From assembly GCF_000337375.1 (NCBI RefSeq), contig NZ_AOJG01000003.1:246-52832 (forward strand): a stretch of DNA of 52,587 bases. The letters are read 5' to 3'. Under the pieces are notes generated by a model. The model was not told the origin of the DNA. It made no database searches and worked only from the letters and a program-made list of their open reading frames with translations. This document shows, in pieces, positions 32,319 to 39,741 of the stretch. The position numbers and the translations under genes were made by a program. Position 1 is the first letter of the stretch; the number at the start of each line of letters is the position of its first letter. The DNA comes from Halorubrum lipolyticum DSM 21995. GTDB lineage: Archaea; Halobacteriota; Halobacteria; Halobacteriales; Haloferacaceae.

Positions 32319-32444
32319 GAGTGTGTATCGGCGCGAAGGGGCTTAAACGCGCGCTTCGTCGAGGTTTCGCGTCCGCCGTCCGCCGAGAACCGGCAAAACG
32401 CGCAAAGAGTTATGTGCCGGCGGGGGCGTGTTGCATGTGAACGT

Positions 32445-33005
32445 ATGACTCTATACGATCGGATCCTCGTCCCGACCGACGGCTCCGCCGAGGGGAGGCG
32501 GGCGGTCGCGCACGCCCTCGACCTCGCCTCGGTCCACGGCGCTGCGGTCCACGGGCTGTACGTGGTCGACACGGCGAGCTACGCGGGGATGCCGATGGAG
32601 AGCTCGTGGGACGGGGTCGGCGACCTCCTGCGAGAGGACGCGAAGAAGGCGGCCGAGGAGGTCGAGTCCCTCGCGGCCGCCACCGACCTCGACGTCGAGA
32701 CCGCGGTCGCGGAGGGCTCGCCGAGCAAGGAGATCATCCGGTACGCCGAGGGCAACGGCTGCGACCTGATCGTGATGGGCACGCACGGCCGCGGCGGGAT
32801 CGACCGCCTCCTCCTCGGGAGCGTCGCCGAGAAGGTGGTCCGCGGGTCGAGCGTCCCCGTGCTGACGGTGCGGCTGGACGGCGAGATACCGGAGGGAACG
32901 CCCGACGGGAGCTCGGTCGAGAGTGAGAGTCCGGTCGAAAGCGACTCGCCGGCCGAAAGCGACTCGCCGGCTGACGGAGACCCGGAAGCGACCGGACGGA
33001 GCTAG
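32445..33005 (+). CDS. Universal stress protein UspA
   Basis: 186 residues. A single Usp domain: YDRILVPTDGSAEGRRAVAHALDLA at the N-terminus, ASVHGAAVHGLYVVD, and the ATP-binding GxxGx9G(S/T) motif in MGTHGRGGIDRLLLGSVAEKVVRGSSVPVLTVR near residues 108-140. A C-terminal acidic tail repeats ESDSP-like pentads (SVESESPVESDSPAESDSPAD) and is probably disordered. Acts in the cytoplasm under stress or energy limitation; partner unknown. A TATA-like AGTTATGT (32408-32415) precedes it. Confidence 0.92.
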   Translation: MTLYDRILVPTDGSAEGRRAVAHALDLASVHGAAVHGLYVVDTASYAGMPMESSWDGVGDLLREDAKKAAEEVESLAAATDLDVETAVAEGSPSKEIIRYAEGNGCDLIVMGTHGRGGIDRLLLGSVAEKVVRGSSVPVLTVRLDGEIPEGTPDGSSVESESPVESDSPAESDSPADGDPEATGRS

Positions 33006-33054
33006 TCGGGAGCCGTCGGTTTCGCGGTCCCCTGCGGTCCGATCCGCACGCCGA

Positions 33055-34050
33055 TCAGCCGTCGGCGTCGCGCAGGTGCTCGCAGTCGCCGGCGTGGACC
33101 CGTCTGACTCCTTCGTCCGTCTCGATCACGAGCGCGCCCGGCGGCTCCACGTCGACCGCGGTGCCCGTCACCGGGCCGTTCGGGGTGTCGACGCGAACCC
33201 GACGGCCGAGGGTGCTCGCGCGCTCGCGCCACGCCGGCAGGATCCGGTCCATCCGGTCGGCGGTCCCCGCCAGCGCCGCGAAGCGCTCGATGAGGGTCGC
33301 TGCGAACCGACGCCTGTCGACGGGCTCGCCGAGCTCCTCGCACAGGGAGGTCGCGCCCGCCGGGAGCGCCTCGGCGTCGACGTTGGCGTTGACGCCGATC
33401 CCCGGGACGATCCACGAGATCCGGTCGGCCTCGCCCTCCATCTCCGTGAGGATCCCCGCGACCTTGCGGCCGCCGCGACCGCCCGGGTCGGCGTCGCCGT
33501 CGCCCTCGCCGTCGTCTCCGCTCTCCGACTCCCCCACGAGCACGTCGTTCGGCCACTTGATGTGGGCGTCGACGCCCGCCTCTCGACAGGCGTCGGCCGT
33601 CGCGACCGCGGCGGCGAGGGTGAAGAGCGGGGCGCGGGCCGGCGGCGCGTCGGGCCGGACCGCGAGCGAGAGCCAGACGCCGCCGCTCGGCGCGACCCAC
33701 TCGCGGTCGAGTCGCCCCCGGCTGCCCGTCTGCTCGTCGGCGACGACCGCGACGCCGTCGGCCCCGTCGCTCGCCAGTTCGCGGGCCCGCTCGTTCGTCG
33801 ACGCGATCCGGTCGTGGTACTCGACCGCGTAGGGCGCGTCGAGCCCGAACTCGATCCCGGCCGCGCAGTAGGCGGGATCGGCGGGGGCGACGTACCCCTC
33901 CGAGGTCGACTCGACGGCGAACCCCTCCTCGCGGAGCGACTCGACCGCCTTCCAGACCGCCGCCCGCGACACGCCGAGGTCGTCGGCGAGCGCGGGACCG
34001 GAGACGGGACCGTCGCCGAGGGCGTCGAGCAGCGCGCGACGCGTGTCCAT
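33055..34050 (-). CDS. birA: Biotin protein ligase with N-terminal HTH (BirA)
   Basis: 331 residues. Residues 1-60 form a winged helix (LLDALGDGPVSGPALADDLGVSRAAVWKAVESLREEGFAVES). The ligase core follows: DRIASTNERARELA, ADEQTGSRGRLDREWVAPSGGVWLSLAV (the RGR biotinyl-AMP motif), HIKWPNDVLVG, GRKVAGILTEMEGEADRISWIVPGIGVNAN and a C-terminal SH3-like domain. It biotinylates acyl-CoA carboxylases and may repress transcription. An acidic insert (ESGDDGEGDGDADPGGRGG) separates two core strands. The ATG at 34050 was chosen over one upstream because the HTH starts there. Confidence 0.93.
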   Translation of the reverse strand: MDTRRALLDALGDGPVSGPALADDLGVSRAAVWKAVESLREEGFAVESTSEGYVAPADPAYCAAGIEFGLDAPYAVEYHDRIASTNERARELASDGADGVAVVADEQTGSRGRLDREWVAPSGGVWLSLAVRPDAPPARAPLFTLAAAVATADACREAGVDAHIKWPNDVLVGESESGDDGEGDGDADPGGRGGRKVAGILTEMEGEADRISWIVPGIGVNANVDAEALPAGATSLCEELGEPVDRRRFAATLIERFAALAGTADRMDRILPAWRERASTLGRRVRVDTPNGPVTGTAVDVEPPGALVIETDEGVRRVHAGDCEHLRDADG

Positions 34051-34090
34051 GTCGACGGGGTCGGCGCGAGCGTGCAAAGCCGTTCCGGGT

Positions 34091-34186
34091 CCCGGTTCCC
34101 GCCCGACTCGGAGCCCCGGTTCCCGCCCGACTCGGAGCCCCGGTTCCCGCCCGACTCCGGACCCCGGCTCTCGCCCGACCGGTCGG
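34091..34186. repeat. Four tandem 24-nt repeats
   Basis: Unit CCCGGTTCCCGCCCGACTCG plus GAGC begins at 34091 and 34115 (identical), 34139 (a few changes) and 34163 (diverged). It fills the gap between divergent birA (start 34050) and the ferredoxin gene (start 34230). The 24-nt period preserves frame, so a + strand reading gives repeated PGSRPTRS, but no start or family supports coding. Confidence 0.75.
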
Positions 34187-34229
34187 ACCGAGCACAGGCC
34201 TATCCGTGTGGAGCGCGAATTCCGGCCGA

Positions 34230-34580
34230 ATGACCGGTTCCGGCCCCGAAACCGTTCCCCTGACCGTCCTCGACGGCGACGACCGGACCGAGCTCGCCGT
34301 CGAACCCGGACGGAACCTGCGCCGGGCCCTCCTGGAGGCGGGGCTGTCGCCGTACGCCGCCGCGACGCGCCGGCTCAACTGCGGCGGTCGGGGGCTCTGT
34401 GCCACCTGCGGCGTCCGGATCCGCGAGGGACCCGCGCCCGAGCACTGGCACGACCGACTGGCGGACCGGTTCGGCTACCCGCGCCTCTCCTGTCAGGTGA
34501 CCGTCGACGGTCCGATGACCGTCGAGCTGGTCGACAAGCTGGTGTGGGGCTCGCGGGCGCGACCCGAGAGCGAGGAGTGA
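34230..34580 (+). CDS. [2Fe-2S] ferredoxin-like protein
   Basis: 116 residues with the plant-type cluster pattern C51, C57, C60 and C88 (NCGGRGLCATCGVRIREG, then RLSCQVTVDGPMTV), spacing C-x5-C-x2-C-x27-C. RNLRRALLEAGLSPY is the helix before the cluster. Likely a one-electron carrier or an electron-transfer domain protein in the cytoplasm; the partner is unknown, and the AOR homologue in this window is a possible but distant client. The ATG at 34230 was chosen over a GTG at 34206. Confidence 0.85.
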   Translation: MTGSGPETVPLTVLDGDDRTELAVEPGRNLRRALLEAGLSPYAAATRRLNCGGRGLCATCGVRIREGPAPEHWHDRLADRFGYPRLSCQVTVDGPMTVELVDKLVWGSRARPESEE

Positions 34581-34767
34581 GCGCGCCTCCGGCTCGGCGG
34601 TCGGAGCCGTCCGGATCCGGACCGGAGACACCGGGTTTCCGGTGAAACGGCGAGCGTTACCGAGTCGCACGCTGTCGGCGGCGGACTCGACGAGGGGGAA
34701 GGAAACGCAGAGAGGTCCGAGACGGTCTCGCCACAAGACACAAGACCTCACGGGCGAATTCTCGGGT

Positions 34768-35331
34768 ATGCAACCCTCCAAGGAGCGTGAGGCGTCCGAC
34801 GGCGACCCGATGGACGACCTCGACGACCTCCTCGACGACGACCTCGCGGGCGGCGAGGGGGAGCCCGACGCCGAGACGGGCGGCGCCGCGACCCCCGAAC
34901 CGAGCGCGGGGAGTTCCCGGGCCGGGGAGGCCGGCAGAATCGGCGTCTCCGGCCGGTGGTTCTCGGCGAAGGCCTTCGCGCTCGCGCTCGTCACGGTCGC
35001 CGTCGGGGTGTTCGTCGGCGGTCTGATCCCGCTCATCGGCGGAACGATCGGGACGGCGGGCGGCGTGTTCCTCGCCGCGTTCCTGCTCGGCCTCGTCGTC
35101 TCGACTCGTCGGTACGTCGAGACGGGGATCGCCGGGGCCGCGGCGGGCGCGACGAGCGCGGTGACGAGCGTCCTCGGCGTCGGCTTCCTCCCGATCGGGA
35201 TCGACTACCTCTCGCAGTGGGGGCTGCCGCTCGTCGCGGTCGGCGGCGGCGCGGGGCTCGCGTTAGCGCTGCTCGGTCACTACTTCGGACGGGACCTCCG
35301 GGCGGGGCTGACCGAGGACATCGGCGGGTAA
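34768..35331 (+). CDS. Haloarchaeal membrane protein, unknown function
   Basis: 187 residues. An acidic N-terminal 65 residues (DPMDDLDDLLDDDLAGGEGEPDAETGG) is followed by hydrophobic helices: AFALALVTVAVGVFVGGLIPLIGG, GTAGGVFLAAFLLGLVVS, IAGAAAGATSAVTSVLGVGFLPI and WGLPLVAVGGGAGLALALLGHYFGRDL. Glycine-zipper spacing in the helices suggests tight packing; the layout recalls DUF456-like small integral proteins, but I am not sure of the family. The ATG at 34768 follows a region without a TATA-like element near -27. It is convergent with the EamA gene, 49 nt between stops. Confidence 0.7.
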   Translation: MQPSKEREASDGDPMDDLDDLLDDDLAGGEGEPDAETGGAATPEPSAGSSRAGEAGRIGVSGRWFSAKAFALALVTVAVGVFVGGLIPLIGGTIGTAGGVFLAAFLLGLVVSTRRYVETGIAGAAAGATSAVTSVLGVGFLPIGIDYLSQWGLPLVAVGGGAGLALALLGHYFGRDLRAGLTEDIGG

Positions 35332-35358
35332 GGCGAAGCAGGCGAAGCAGGCGAAGCA
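35332..35358. repeat. Three tandem 9-nt repeats after the membrane protein
   Basis: GGCGAAGCA is repeated exactly at 35332, 35341 and 35350, starting on the base after the TAA stop of the previous gene, and then fades to GGCGGAACG. It is a short slippage-type microsatellite in the convergent gap. Confidence 0.8.
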
Positions 35359-35380
35359 GGCGGAACGAAACGGTCGGTGG

Positions 35381-36322
35381 TCAGCGCGTCCGCAGCACGT
35401 CTTCGACGCCGACGTAGGCGGCGATCTCGTGGCGTTCGAGCACGAGGAAGCCGGCGAGGATCGCGACGAAGCCGAGGAGCGCCTCCGCCTCGATCAGGCT
35501 GCCGAGCAGGACCCAGCTCCCGACCGCGGCGACGACCGGTTCCGCGTAGCCGACGAGGTGGAGCTGCGTCGGTCCGACCTCGTCGAGCAGCGCGAAGTAG
35601 ATCAGGAACGCGACGACCCCCGACAGCAGCGTGAGGTACGAGAGCGACGCGATCGAGGTGGCGTTCCAGACGATCGCCGCGGGCGACTCGCCGAGCAGGG
35701 CGGCCCCGACGAACAGCATCCCGGCGCCGGAGACCATCGCCCACCCCTGCAGCGCGGCGATCGGGAGGTCGGTGCGGAGCGGGCGGAGCAGGACGGCACC
35801 CAGCGAGAAGGCGACCGCGCCGGCGAACGCGAGCGCGACGCCGAGGAGCGCGGAGCTGCCGAGCCCCGCCTCCATCGGGTCGGCGATCACGATCACGCCG
35901 AGGATCCCGAGCGCGAACCCGCCGATCTCGTAGGGGCCGAGCCGCTCGTTCGGGAGGAGCAGCGCCGCGAGCGTGGCCGTCAACACCGGGGAGAGGCTCA
36001 CGATCACCGCGGCGACCGCCCCGGTGATGTGGATCTCGGCGACGTACAGCAGCCCGTGGTACGCCGCGATCACGAAGGCGCCGGCGACGGCGACGCCGAG
36101 CCACTCGTCGCGACCGCGGGGGACCGCTCTCCCGGCCGCGACCACGGCGAAGGCCAACACGACCGCGCCGGCGACGGCGTAGCGCACGCCGGCGAACAGG
36201 AGCGGCGGGAAGTAGTGCAGCCCGGCCTCGATGGCGACGAAGGAGGTGCCCCACAGCGTCGCGAGGAGGACGAACGCGGCGACGATCGATTCGGGAGTGG
36301 AAATGAGGTTCCGCAGATTCAT
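35381..36322 (-). CDS. EamA/DMT-family transporter
   Basis: 313 residues, ten helices in two halves. LATLWGTSFVAIEAGLHYFPPLLFAGVRYAVAGAVVL is the first pair with the typical WGxxFVAI motif; HGLLYVAEIHITGAVAAVIVSLSPVLTATLAALLLPNERL ends the first half and LHLVGYAEPVVAAVGSWVLLGSLIEAEALLG the second. Likely an exporter of amino acids or other metabolites. It is transcribed divergently from the Lrp-type regulator at 36505 (182 nt apart), a layout common for an exporter controlled by its neighbour. That link is inference. Confidence 0.9.
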   Translation of the reverse strand: MNLRNLISTPESIVAAFVLLATLWGTSFVAIEAGLHYFPPLLFAGVRYAVAGAVVLAFAVVAAGRAVPRGRDEWLGVAVAGAFVIAAYHGLLYVAEIHITGAVAAVIVSLSPVLTATLAALLLPNERLGPYEIGGFALGILGVIVIADPMEAGLGSSALLGVALAFAGAVAFSLGAVLLRPLRTDLPIAALQGWAMVSGAGMLFVGAALLGESPAAIVWNATSIASLSYLTLLSGVVAFLIYFALLDEVGPTQLHLVGYAEPVVAAVGSWVLLGSLIEAEALLGFVAILAGFLVLERHEIAAYVGVEDVLRTR

Positions 36323-36390
36323 TGGCTATCTGTTCGAAATTGACTGAGATAGTTAAACTATTCTCTCGGATCGGCCGATATCTGGAATGA

Positions 36391-36494
36391 ACAATCACGC
36401 ATACGAATATGATCCGATTTCGTCTCGAAAGGAGCGCCAATGTTGTACTTGACTTCAACTATATCGGTCGTAATATATAACAGACAATCACGCA
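36391..36494. promoter_or_regulatory. Divergent promoter region with an 11-bp direct repeat
   Basis: ACAATCACGCA occurs at 36391-36401 and at 36484-36494, 93 nt apart, inside the AT-rich gap between the EamA transporter and the Lrp-type regulator. The second copy lies between a TATA-like TAATATATAAC (36471-36481) and the start codon at 36505. A GGGAGGT (36498-36504) abuts the ATG, too close for a normal ribosome-binding site. The paired site may be the operator. Confidence 0.45.
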
Positions 36495-36504
36495 AACGGG
36501 AGGT

Positions 36505-36987
36505 ATGGACGAGCGCGACGTGCGGCTGTTGAAGGCGATCTCGGACCTCGGCACCGGGAGTCCCGAGCGGCTCCACGAGGAGACCAACATTCCGGTGTCG
36601 ACGATCCACTACCGGCTGAACAACCTCCGGGAGGACGGCGTGATCGAGAACGACCTGTACGACCTCGACCACGAGGCGCTCGGGCTCGGCGTCACCGTCA
36701 TCGTCGAGGTGCTCGCGGACTACGAGGGGCCCTACGAGGAGTTCGCGGACGCGCTGCTCGCGGTCGAGGGCGTGACGGAGGCGTTCTTCACGATGGGCGA
36801 GACCGACTTCGTCGTTCTCGCGCGGCTCTCGTCGTCGGACACGGTCGAGCGCCTCATCAGCGACTTCGAGGCGATCCCGCAGGTCGAGCGCACGAACTCG
36901 ACGTTCACGATCGCCACCCTCCGAGACGAGCCGCGCGCGCCGGCGACGTACGACCTCGACACGCTGATCGAGGAGCTGACGGACTGA
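36505..36987 (+). CDS. Lrp/AsnC-family transcriptional regulator
   Basis: 160 residues. An N-terminal winged HTH (MDERDVRLLKAISDLGTGSP, then RLHEETNIPVSTIHYRLNNLREDGVIEN) is followed by the RAM/AsnC ligand-binding domain (GLGVTVIVEVLADYEGPYEEFADALLAVEGVTEAFFTMGETDFVVLARLSSSDTVERLI). Such proteins sense amino acids and form octamers or dimers. It is divergent from an EamA transporter, which it probably controls. It has no sign of truncation; the start is the first codon of the HTH. Confidence 0.93.
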   Translation: MDERDVRLLKAISDLGTGSPERLHEETNIPVSTIHYRLNNLREDGVIENDLYDLDHEALGLGVTVIVEVLADYEGPYEEFADALLAVEGVTEAFFTMGETDFVVLARLSSSDTVERLISDFEAIPQVERTNSTFTIATLRDEPRAPATYDLDTLIEELTD

Positions 36988-37052
36988 GGAACAGCGGTCT
37001 CGCCGGGGTAACGGCGGCATTTTTAAGCAGAAATGGAGTTGCGACGATCACT

Positions 37053-37330
37053 AATAAACAAATGTGCGGTGCGGTGGCGCGTGCCACCGAGCGCCCGAAG
37101 GGCGCGAGGTGCACGCGCGAGGGACGCCGCGAACGCCCGGAGGGCGTGAGCGGCGAGGCTGGGGAGGCGTGAGGTGCGGTGCTGTGCGGTCGCGGGGGTG
37201 GGGCTCAAAGGGGCAGCCGTGAGGACGAAGCACGACGACGCAAGCACTGGAAGGAACGAACGAAGTGAGCGACTGAAGCGCACAGCGAGTCGCGCGAGTC
37301 CTCACGGCTGGGGCTTTGGAGATGTTCACC
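37053..37330 (+). ncRNA. Structured repeat element, copy 1 (candidate non-coding RNA)
   Basis: TATA-like AATAAACA (37053-37060) precedes a helix GCGCGTGC/GCACGCGC (37077-37084 with 37111-37118) that encloses hairpin GCGCCC/GGGCGC (37091-37105). A second hairpin (CGCCGC 37125-37130 with GCGGCG 37150-37155, inner ACGCCC/GGGCGT) contains opposed GA dinucleotides. An invariant 30-nt block lies at 37155-37184 and a nearly invariant 48-nt block at 37242-37289. An outer stem pairs CAGCCGTGAGGA (37214-37225) with TCCTCACGGCTG (37299-37310). The tail is GGGGCTTTGGAGATGTTCACC. Copies 2 and 3 keep the pairing with different bases. No CDS fits. It occupies most of the 503-nt gap before gatE. Confidence 0.6.
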
Positions 37331-37401
37331 GCTAGAGCGCTGTCAGGTACTTATGAGCGAACGGCTGGAGACTGAGAACGATTCACCACGACTCCAGCAG
37401 C

Positions 37402-37472
37402 GATCGCTTATAAACAAACCACAGAAACGCGCAATACGTCCGACCCAACCTCAGCAATCACTTATAAACAAC
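37402..37472 (+). repeat. Isolated promoter-like heads of the structured repeat
   Basis: GATCGCTTATAAACAAA (37402-37418) and AATCACTTATAAACAAC (37456-37472) resemble GATCACTAATAAACAAA just before copy 1 (37046-37062). Here no repeat body follows. They lie between copy 1 and the end of gatE. They could be leftover promoters from lost copies or, on the minus strand, T-rich stop signals for gatE. Confidence 0.5.
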
Positions 37473-37490
37473 CCCATCACACCGCAACGT

Positions 37491-39374
37491 CTACGACCGC
37501 TTGCCGATCTCCTCGCGGAGCACGTCGGAGACGACCTCGCCGTCGGCCTTCCCGCGGAGCGCGCCCATCGCCTCGCCCATCAGCCCGGAGAACGCGCCCA
37601 TCCCCTCGGCCTCGATCTGGTCTGCGTTGCGCTCGACGACTTCGACCACCGCCTCCCGGACCTCCTCTTCGCTCACGCCCGACAGCCCGGCCTCCTCGAC
37701 GGCCTCGGCCGCCGACAGCTCGGGACGCTCGGCGAGCGTCGTCAGCACCTCCGGAACGCCCTCCTTCGCGAGGTCGCCGTCCTCGACGAGGTCGAAGAGC
37801 GCGAGGAAGTGGTCGTCGGTGAGATTCCCGACGGGCGCCCCCTCCCGGCGGATCTCCGTCGTCGTCGACTCCAGCGTCGACGCGGCGAAGGTCGGGTCGA
37901 CGCCGCGGTCGACCGCGGTCTCGAACAGGGGGAACCGCTGGCCGAACGCGACCTGCTCGGCGAGGCCGGCGTCGAGCCCGAACTGCTCGGTGTACCGCTC
38001 GGCCTTCTCGTCGAGGAGCTCCGGCCGCTCCACGTCGGAGGGGTCGGGCTCGACCGGCGGCACGTCCGTCTCGGGGTACATCCGCGCGGCGCCCGGCAGG
38101 GGTCGGAGGTAGCGCGTCGTCCCGTCGTCGTTCGCGCCGCGGGTCTCCTCGGGGACGCCCTCGATGGCCGTCTCCGCGCGCTCGGCGGCCGCCTCGATCG
38201 CGAGGTCCGCCGTCTCGGGGTCGGCGGCGACGATGGCGACCGCGTCCCCCTCGCCCGCGCCGACCGCGTCGCGGAGGGCGTCGACCTCCTCGTCCGTGAC
38301 ACCGTAGGCCGGGAGCTCGTCGGTGTGGAAGATGCCGCCCGCGCCGTGGCGCTTCGCGTGGTCCGAGAGCTCGGTGCCGAGCCGGCGGTCCGGCTGGATC
38401 TCGCGCCCGACGAGGCCGTCGAAGCCGAAGAGGGGGACCGCGGTGACCTTCCCGCCCGCGTCGAGCGCGCCGCGGATGACCCCCGACTCGGTGTCGGCGA
38501 AGGTGTCGGTCACGTCCGAGACGTCGCCCACCCTCGCGTCGCGCTCGCGGAGCTCCTCGCGGACGTCGAGCAGCTCGGCCTGCCGGCCGACCTCGCCGCG
38601 GACGATGTCCTCGATCCCCTGGAGGTCCTGCACGCCCTTCACCTCGACGCGGGCGCCGTCGGCGATGGAGACGTTCACGTCCTGTCGGATCGTCCCGAGC
38701 CCGCGCTTGACCGCGCCGGTCGAGCGGAGCAGCATCCCGATGCGCGCGGCGGCCTCGCGGGCGCCCTCGGGGCTCCGGATGTCCGGGCCCGTCCCGATCT
38801 CGACGAGGGGGACGCCGAGCCGGTCGAGCGAGTAGACGACGCCGTCGTCGGTCTCCTCGACGCGCTTGGCCGACTCCTCTTCGAGCATGAGGTCCGCGAC
38901 CGACACCGTCCCCTCGCTCGTCTCGATCTCGCCCGCCTGGCCGAGCAGGATCGAGCGCTGGAACCCGGAGGTGTTCGAGCCGTCGATGACGAGTTTGCGC
39001 ATGACGTGGGCCTGGTCGACGACCGAGATGTCGAGCAGGTCGGCGATCTGCAGGGCCACGGCGAGCGCCTCGTCGTCGACGCGGCGGGGCGGCTCGTCGT
39101 CCTCCTCGACGAGGCAGGTGGTGTCGTACGCGAGGTAGGTGAACTCGCGGTCGACGCGGCTCTCCTCCACGGCGGCGTCGTCGAGTTCGCCGAGTTCGCT
39201 CTTCGTCGGGTGGAGCCGGCGGGCGATCGACCGCTCGGACTCCTCGGGGTCGCGTTCGACGGTCGGGGAGTCGCAGAACAGCTTCGTCGCCGTGTCGAGC
39301 TGCTGGTGGATCTCCAGCCCGGCGACGAGCCCCAGCTCCTCGTAGTCATACTCGGGGGTCGCGTCCGTACTCAT
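37491..39374 (-). CDS. gatE: Glu-tRNA(Gln) amidotransferase subunit GatE
   Basis: 627 residues, the archaeal form. Amidates misacylated Glu-tRNA(Gln) with ammonia from the GatD partner (not in this window). Domains: GatB-like kinase fold with ELGLVAGLEIHQQLDTATKLFC at the N-terminus, RKLVIDGSNTSGFQRSILLGQ, DRLGVPLVEIGTGPDIRSPEGA and TIRQDVNVSI; a GAD insert domain (around 270-400: PLFGFDGLVGREI, AKRHGAGGIFHTDELPAYGV); and a C-terminal helical tail (GMGAFSGLMGEAMGALRGKADGEVVSDVL), the YqeY-like tRNA-binding part. A TATA element (ACTAAAAG) is centred 29 nt upstream of the ATG. It sits between two structured repeat copies on the opposite strand. Confidence 0.96.
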   Translation of the reverse strand: MSTDATPEYDYEELGLVAGLEIHQQLDTATKLFCDSPTVERDPEESERSIARRLHPTKSELGELDDAAVEESRVDREFTYLAYDTTCLVEEDDEPPRRVDDEALAVALQIADLLDISVVDQAHVMRKLVIDGSNTSGFQRSILLGQAGEIETSEGTVSVADLMLEEESAKRVEETDDGVVYSLDRLGVPLVEIGTGPDIRSPEGAREAAARIGMLLRSTGAVKRGLGTIRQDVNVSIADGARVEVKGVQDLQGIEDIVRGEVGRQAELLDVREELRERDARVGDVSDVTDTFADTESGVIRGALDAGGKVTAVPLFGFDGLVGREIQPDRRLGTELSDHAKRHGAGGIFHTDELPAYGVTDEEVDALRDAVGAGEGDAVAIVAADPETADLAIEAAAERAETAIEGVPEETRGANDDGTTRYLRPLPGAARMYPETDVPPVEPDPSDVERPELLDEKAERYTEQFGLDAGLAEQVAFGQRFPLFETAVDRGVDPTFAASTLESTTTEIRREGAPVGNLTDDHFLALFDLVEDGDLAKEGVPEVLTTLAERPELSAAEAVEEAGLSGVSEEEVREAVVEVVERNADQIEAEGMGAFSGLMGEAMGALRGKADGEVVSDVLREEIGKRS

Positions 39375-39451
39375 TACGCCTCACTTCGACGGCGCGCGAC
39401 TAAAAGGGTGGCAGTTCGCGCGAGCGATGCGGAACTGGAACCGGCGACGTG

Positions 39452-39733
39452 GGTTATAAAGTACAGCTGCGGTGGCGCGCGCCTCCGAGCGGTCGCTGGA
39501 AGCGACCGCGAGGAGCGCGTGCGAGGGAGTCGGTCGCCCTCCGCTTCGCTCCGGGCGACCGACGAGGCTGGGGAGGCGTGAGGTGCGGTGCTGCGCGGGG
39601 TGGGACTCAAAGGGGCAGTCGCGAGGGCAGCGCAGGCGACGTAAGCACTGGAAGGAGCGAACGAAGTGAGCGACTGAAGCGCGCAGCGAGCGTGCGCTGC
39701 CCTCGCGACTGAGGCTTTGGAGGTGGCCTCCAC
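39452..39733 (+). ncRNA. Structured repeat element, copy 2 (candidate non-coding RNA)
   Basis: TATA-like TTATAAA (39454-39460) is followed by the first helix GCGCGCGC/GCGCGTGC (39475-39482 with 39515-39522, one G-U) around hairpin GCGGTCGCT/AGCGACCGC (39489-39509). The second hairpin is GTCGGTCGCCC/GGGCGACCGAC (39529-39563). The 30-nt block identical to copy 1 is at 39564-39593. A perfect 19-bp stem pairs 39616-39634 with 39693-39711, where copy 1 has a different 12-bp stem. The 48-nt loop block at 39643-39690 differs from copy 1 at two positions. The tail CTGAGGCTTTGGAGGT ends in a small hairpin (GGTGG/CCACC). Same orientation as copy 1. Confidence 0.6.
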
Positions 39734-39741
39734 CGATCCGT

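Noticed and set aside
34091-34358. CRISPR-like arrays at 34091, 16726 and 48946
   Set aside because: The units are contiguous tandem repeats without unique spacers, and no cas genes are present.
37051-37329. Minus-strand frames across the repeat (such as one reading FVPSSACVVVLRPHGCPFEP)
   Set aside because: The similar minus-strand frame in copy 2 shares only the part over the invariant blocks. Elsewhere the changes preserve RNA pairing rather than protein sequence, so coding is unlikely.
37353-39581. A 742-residue open frame opposite gatE on the + strand
   Set aside because: It is the antisense shadow of gatE, with arginine-, valine- and aspartate-rich low-information sequence and no family text. 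GC-rich haloarchaeal genes often leave such frames open.
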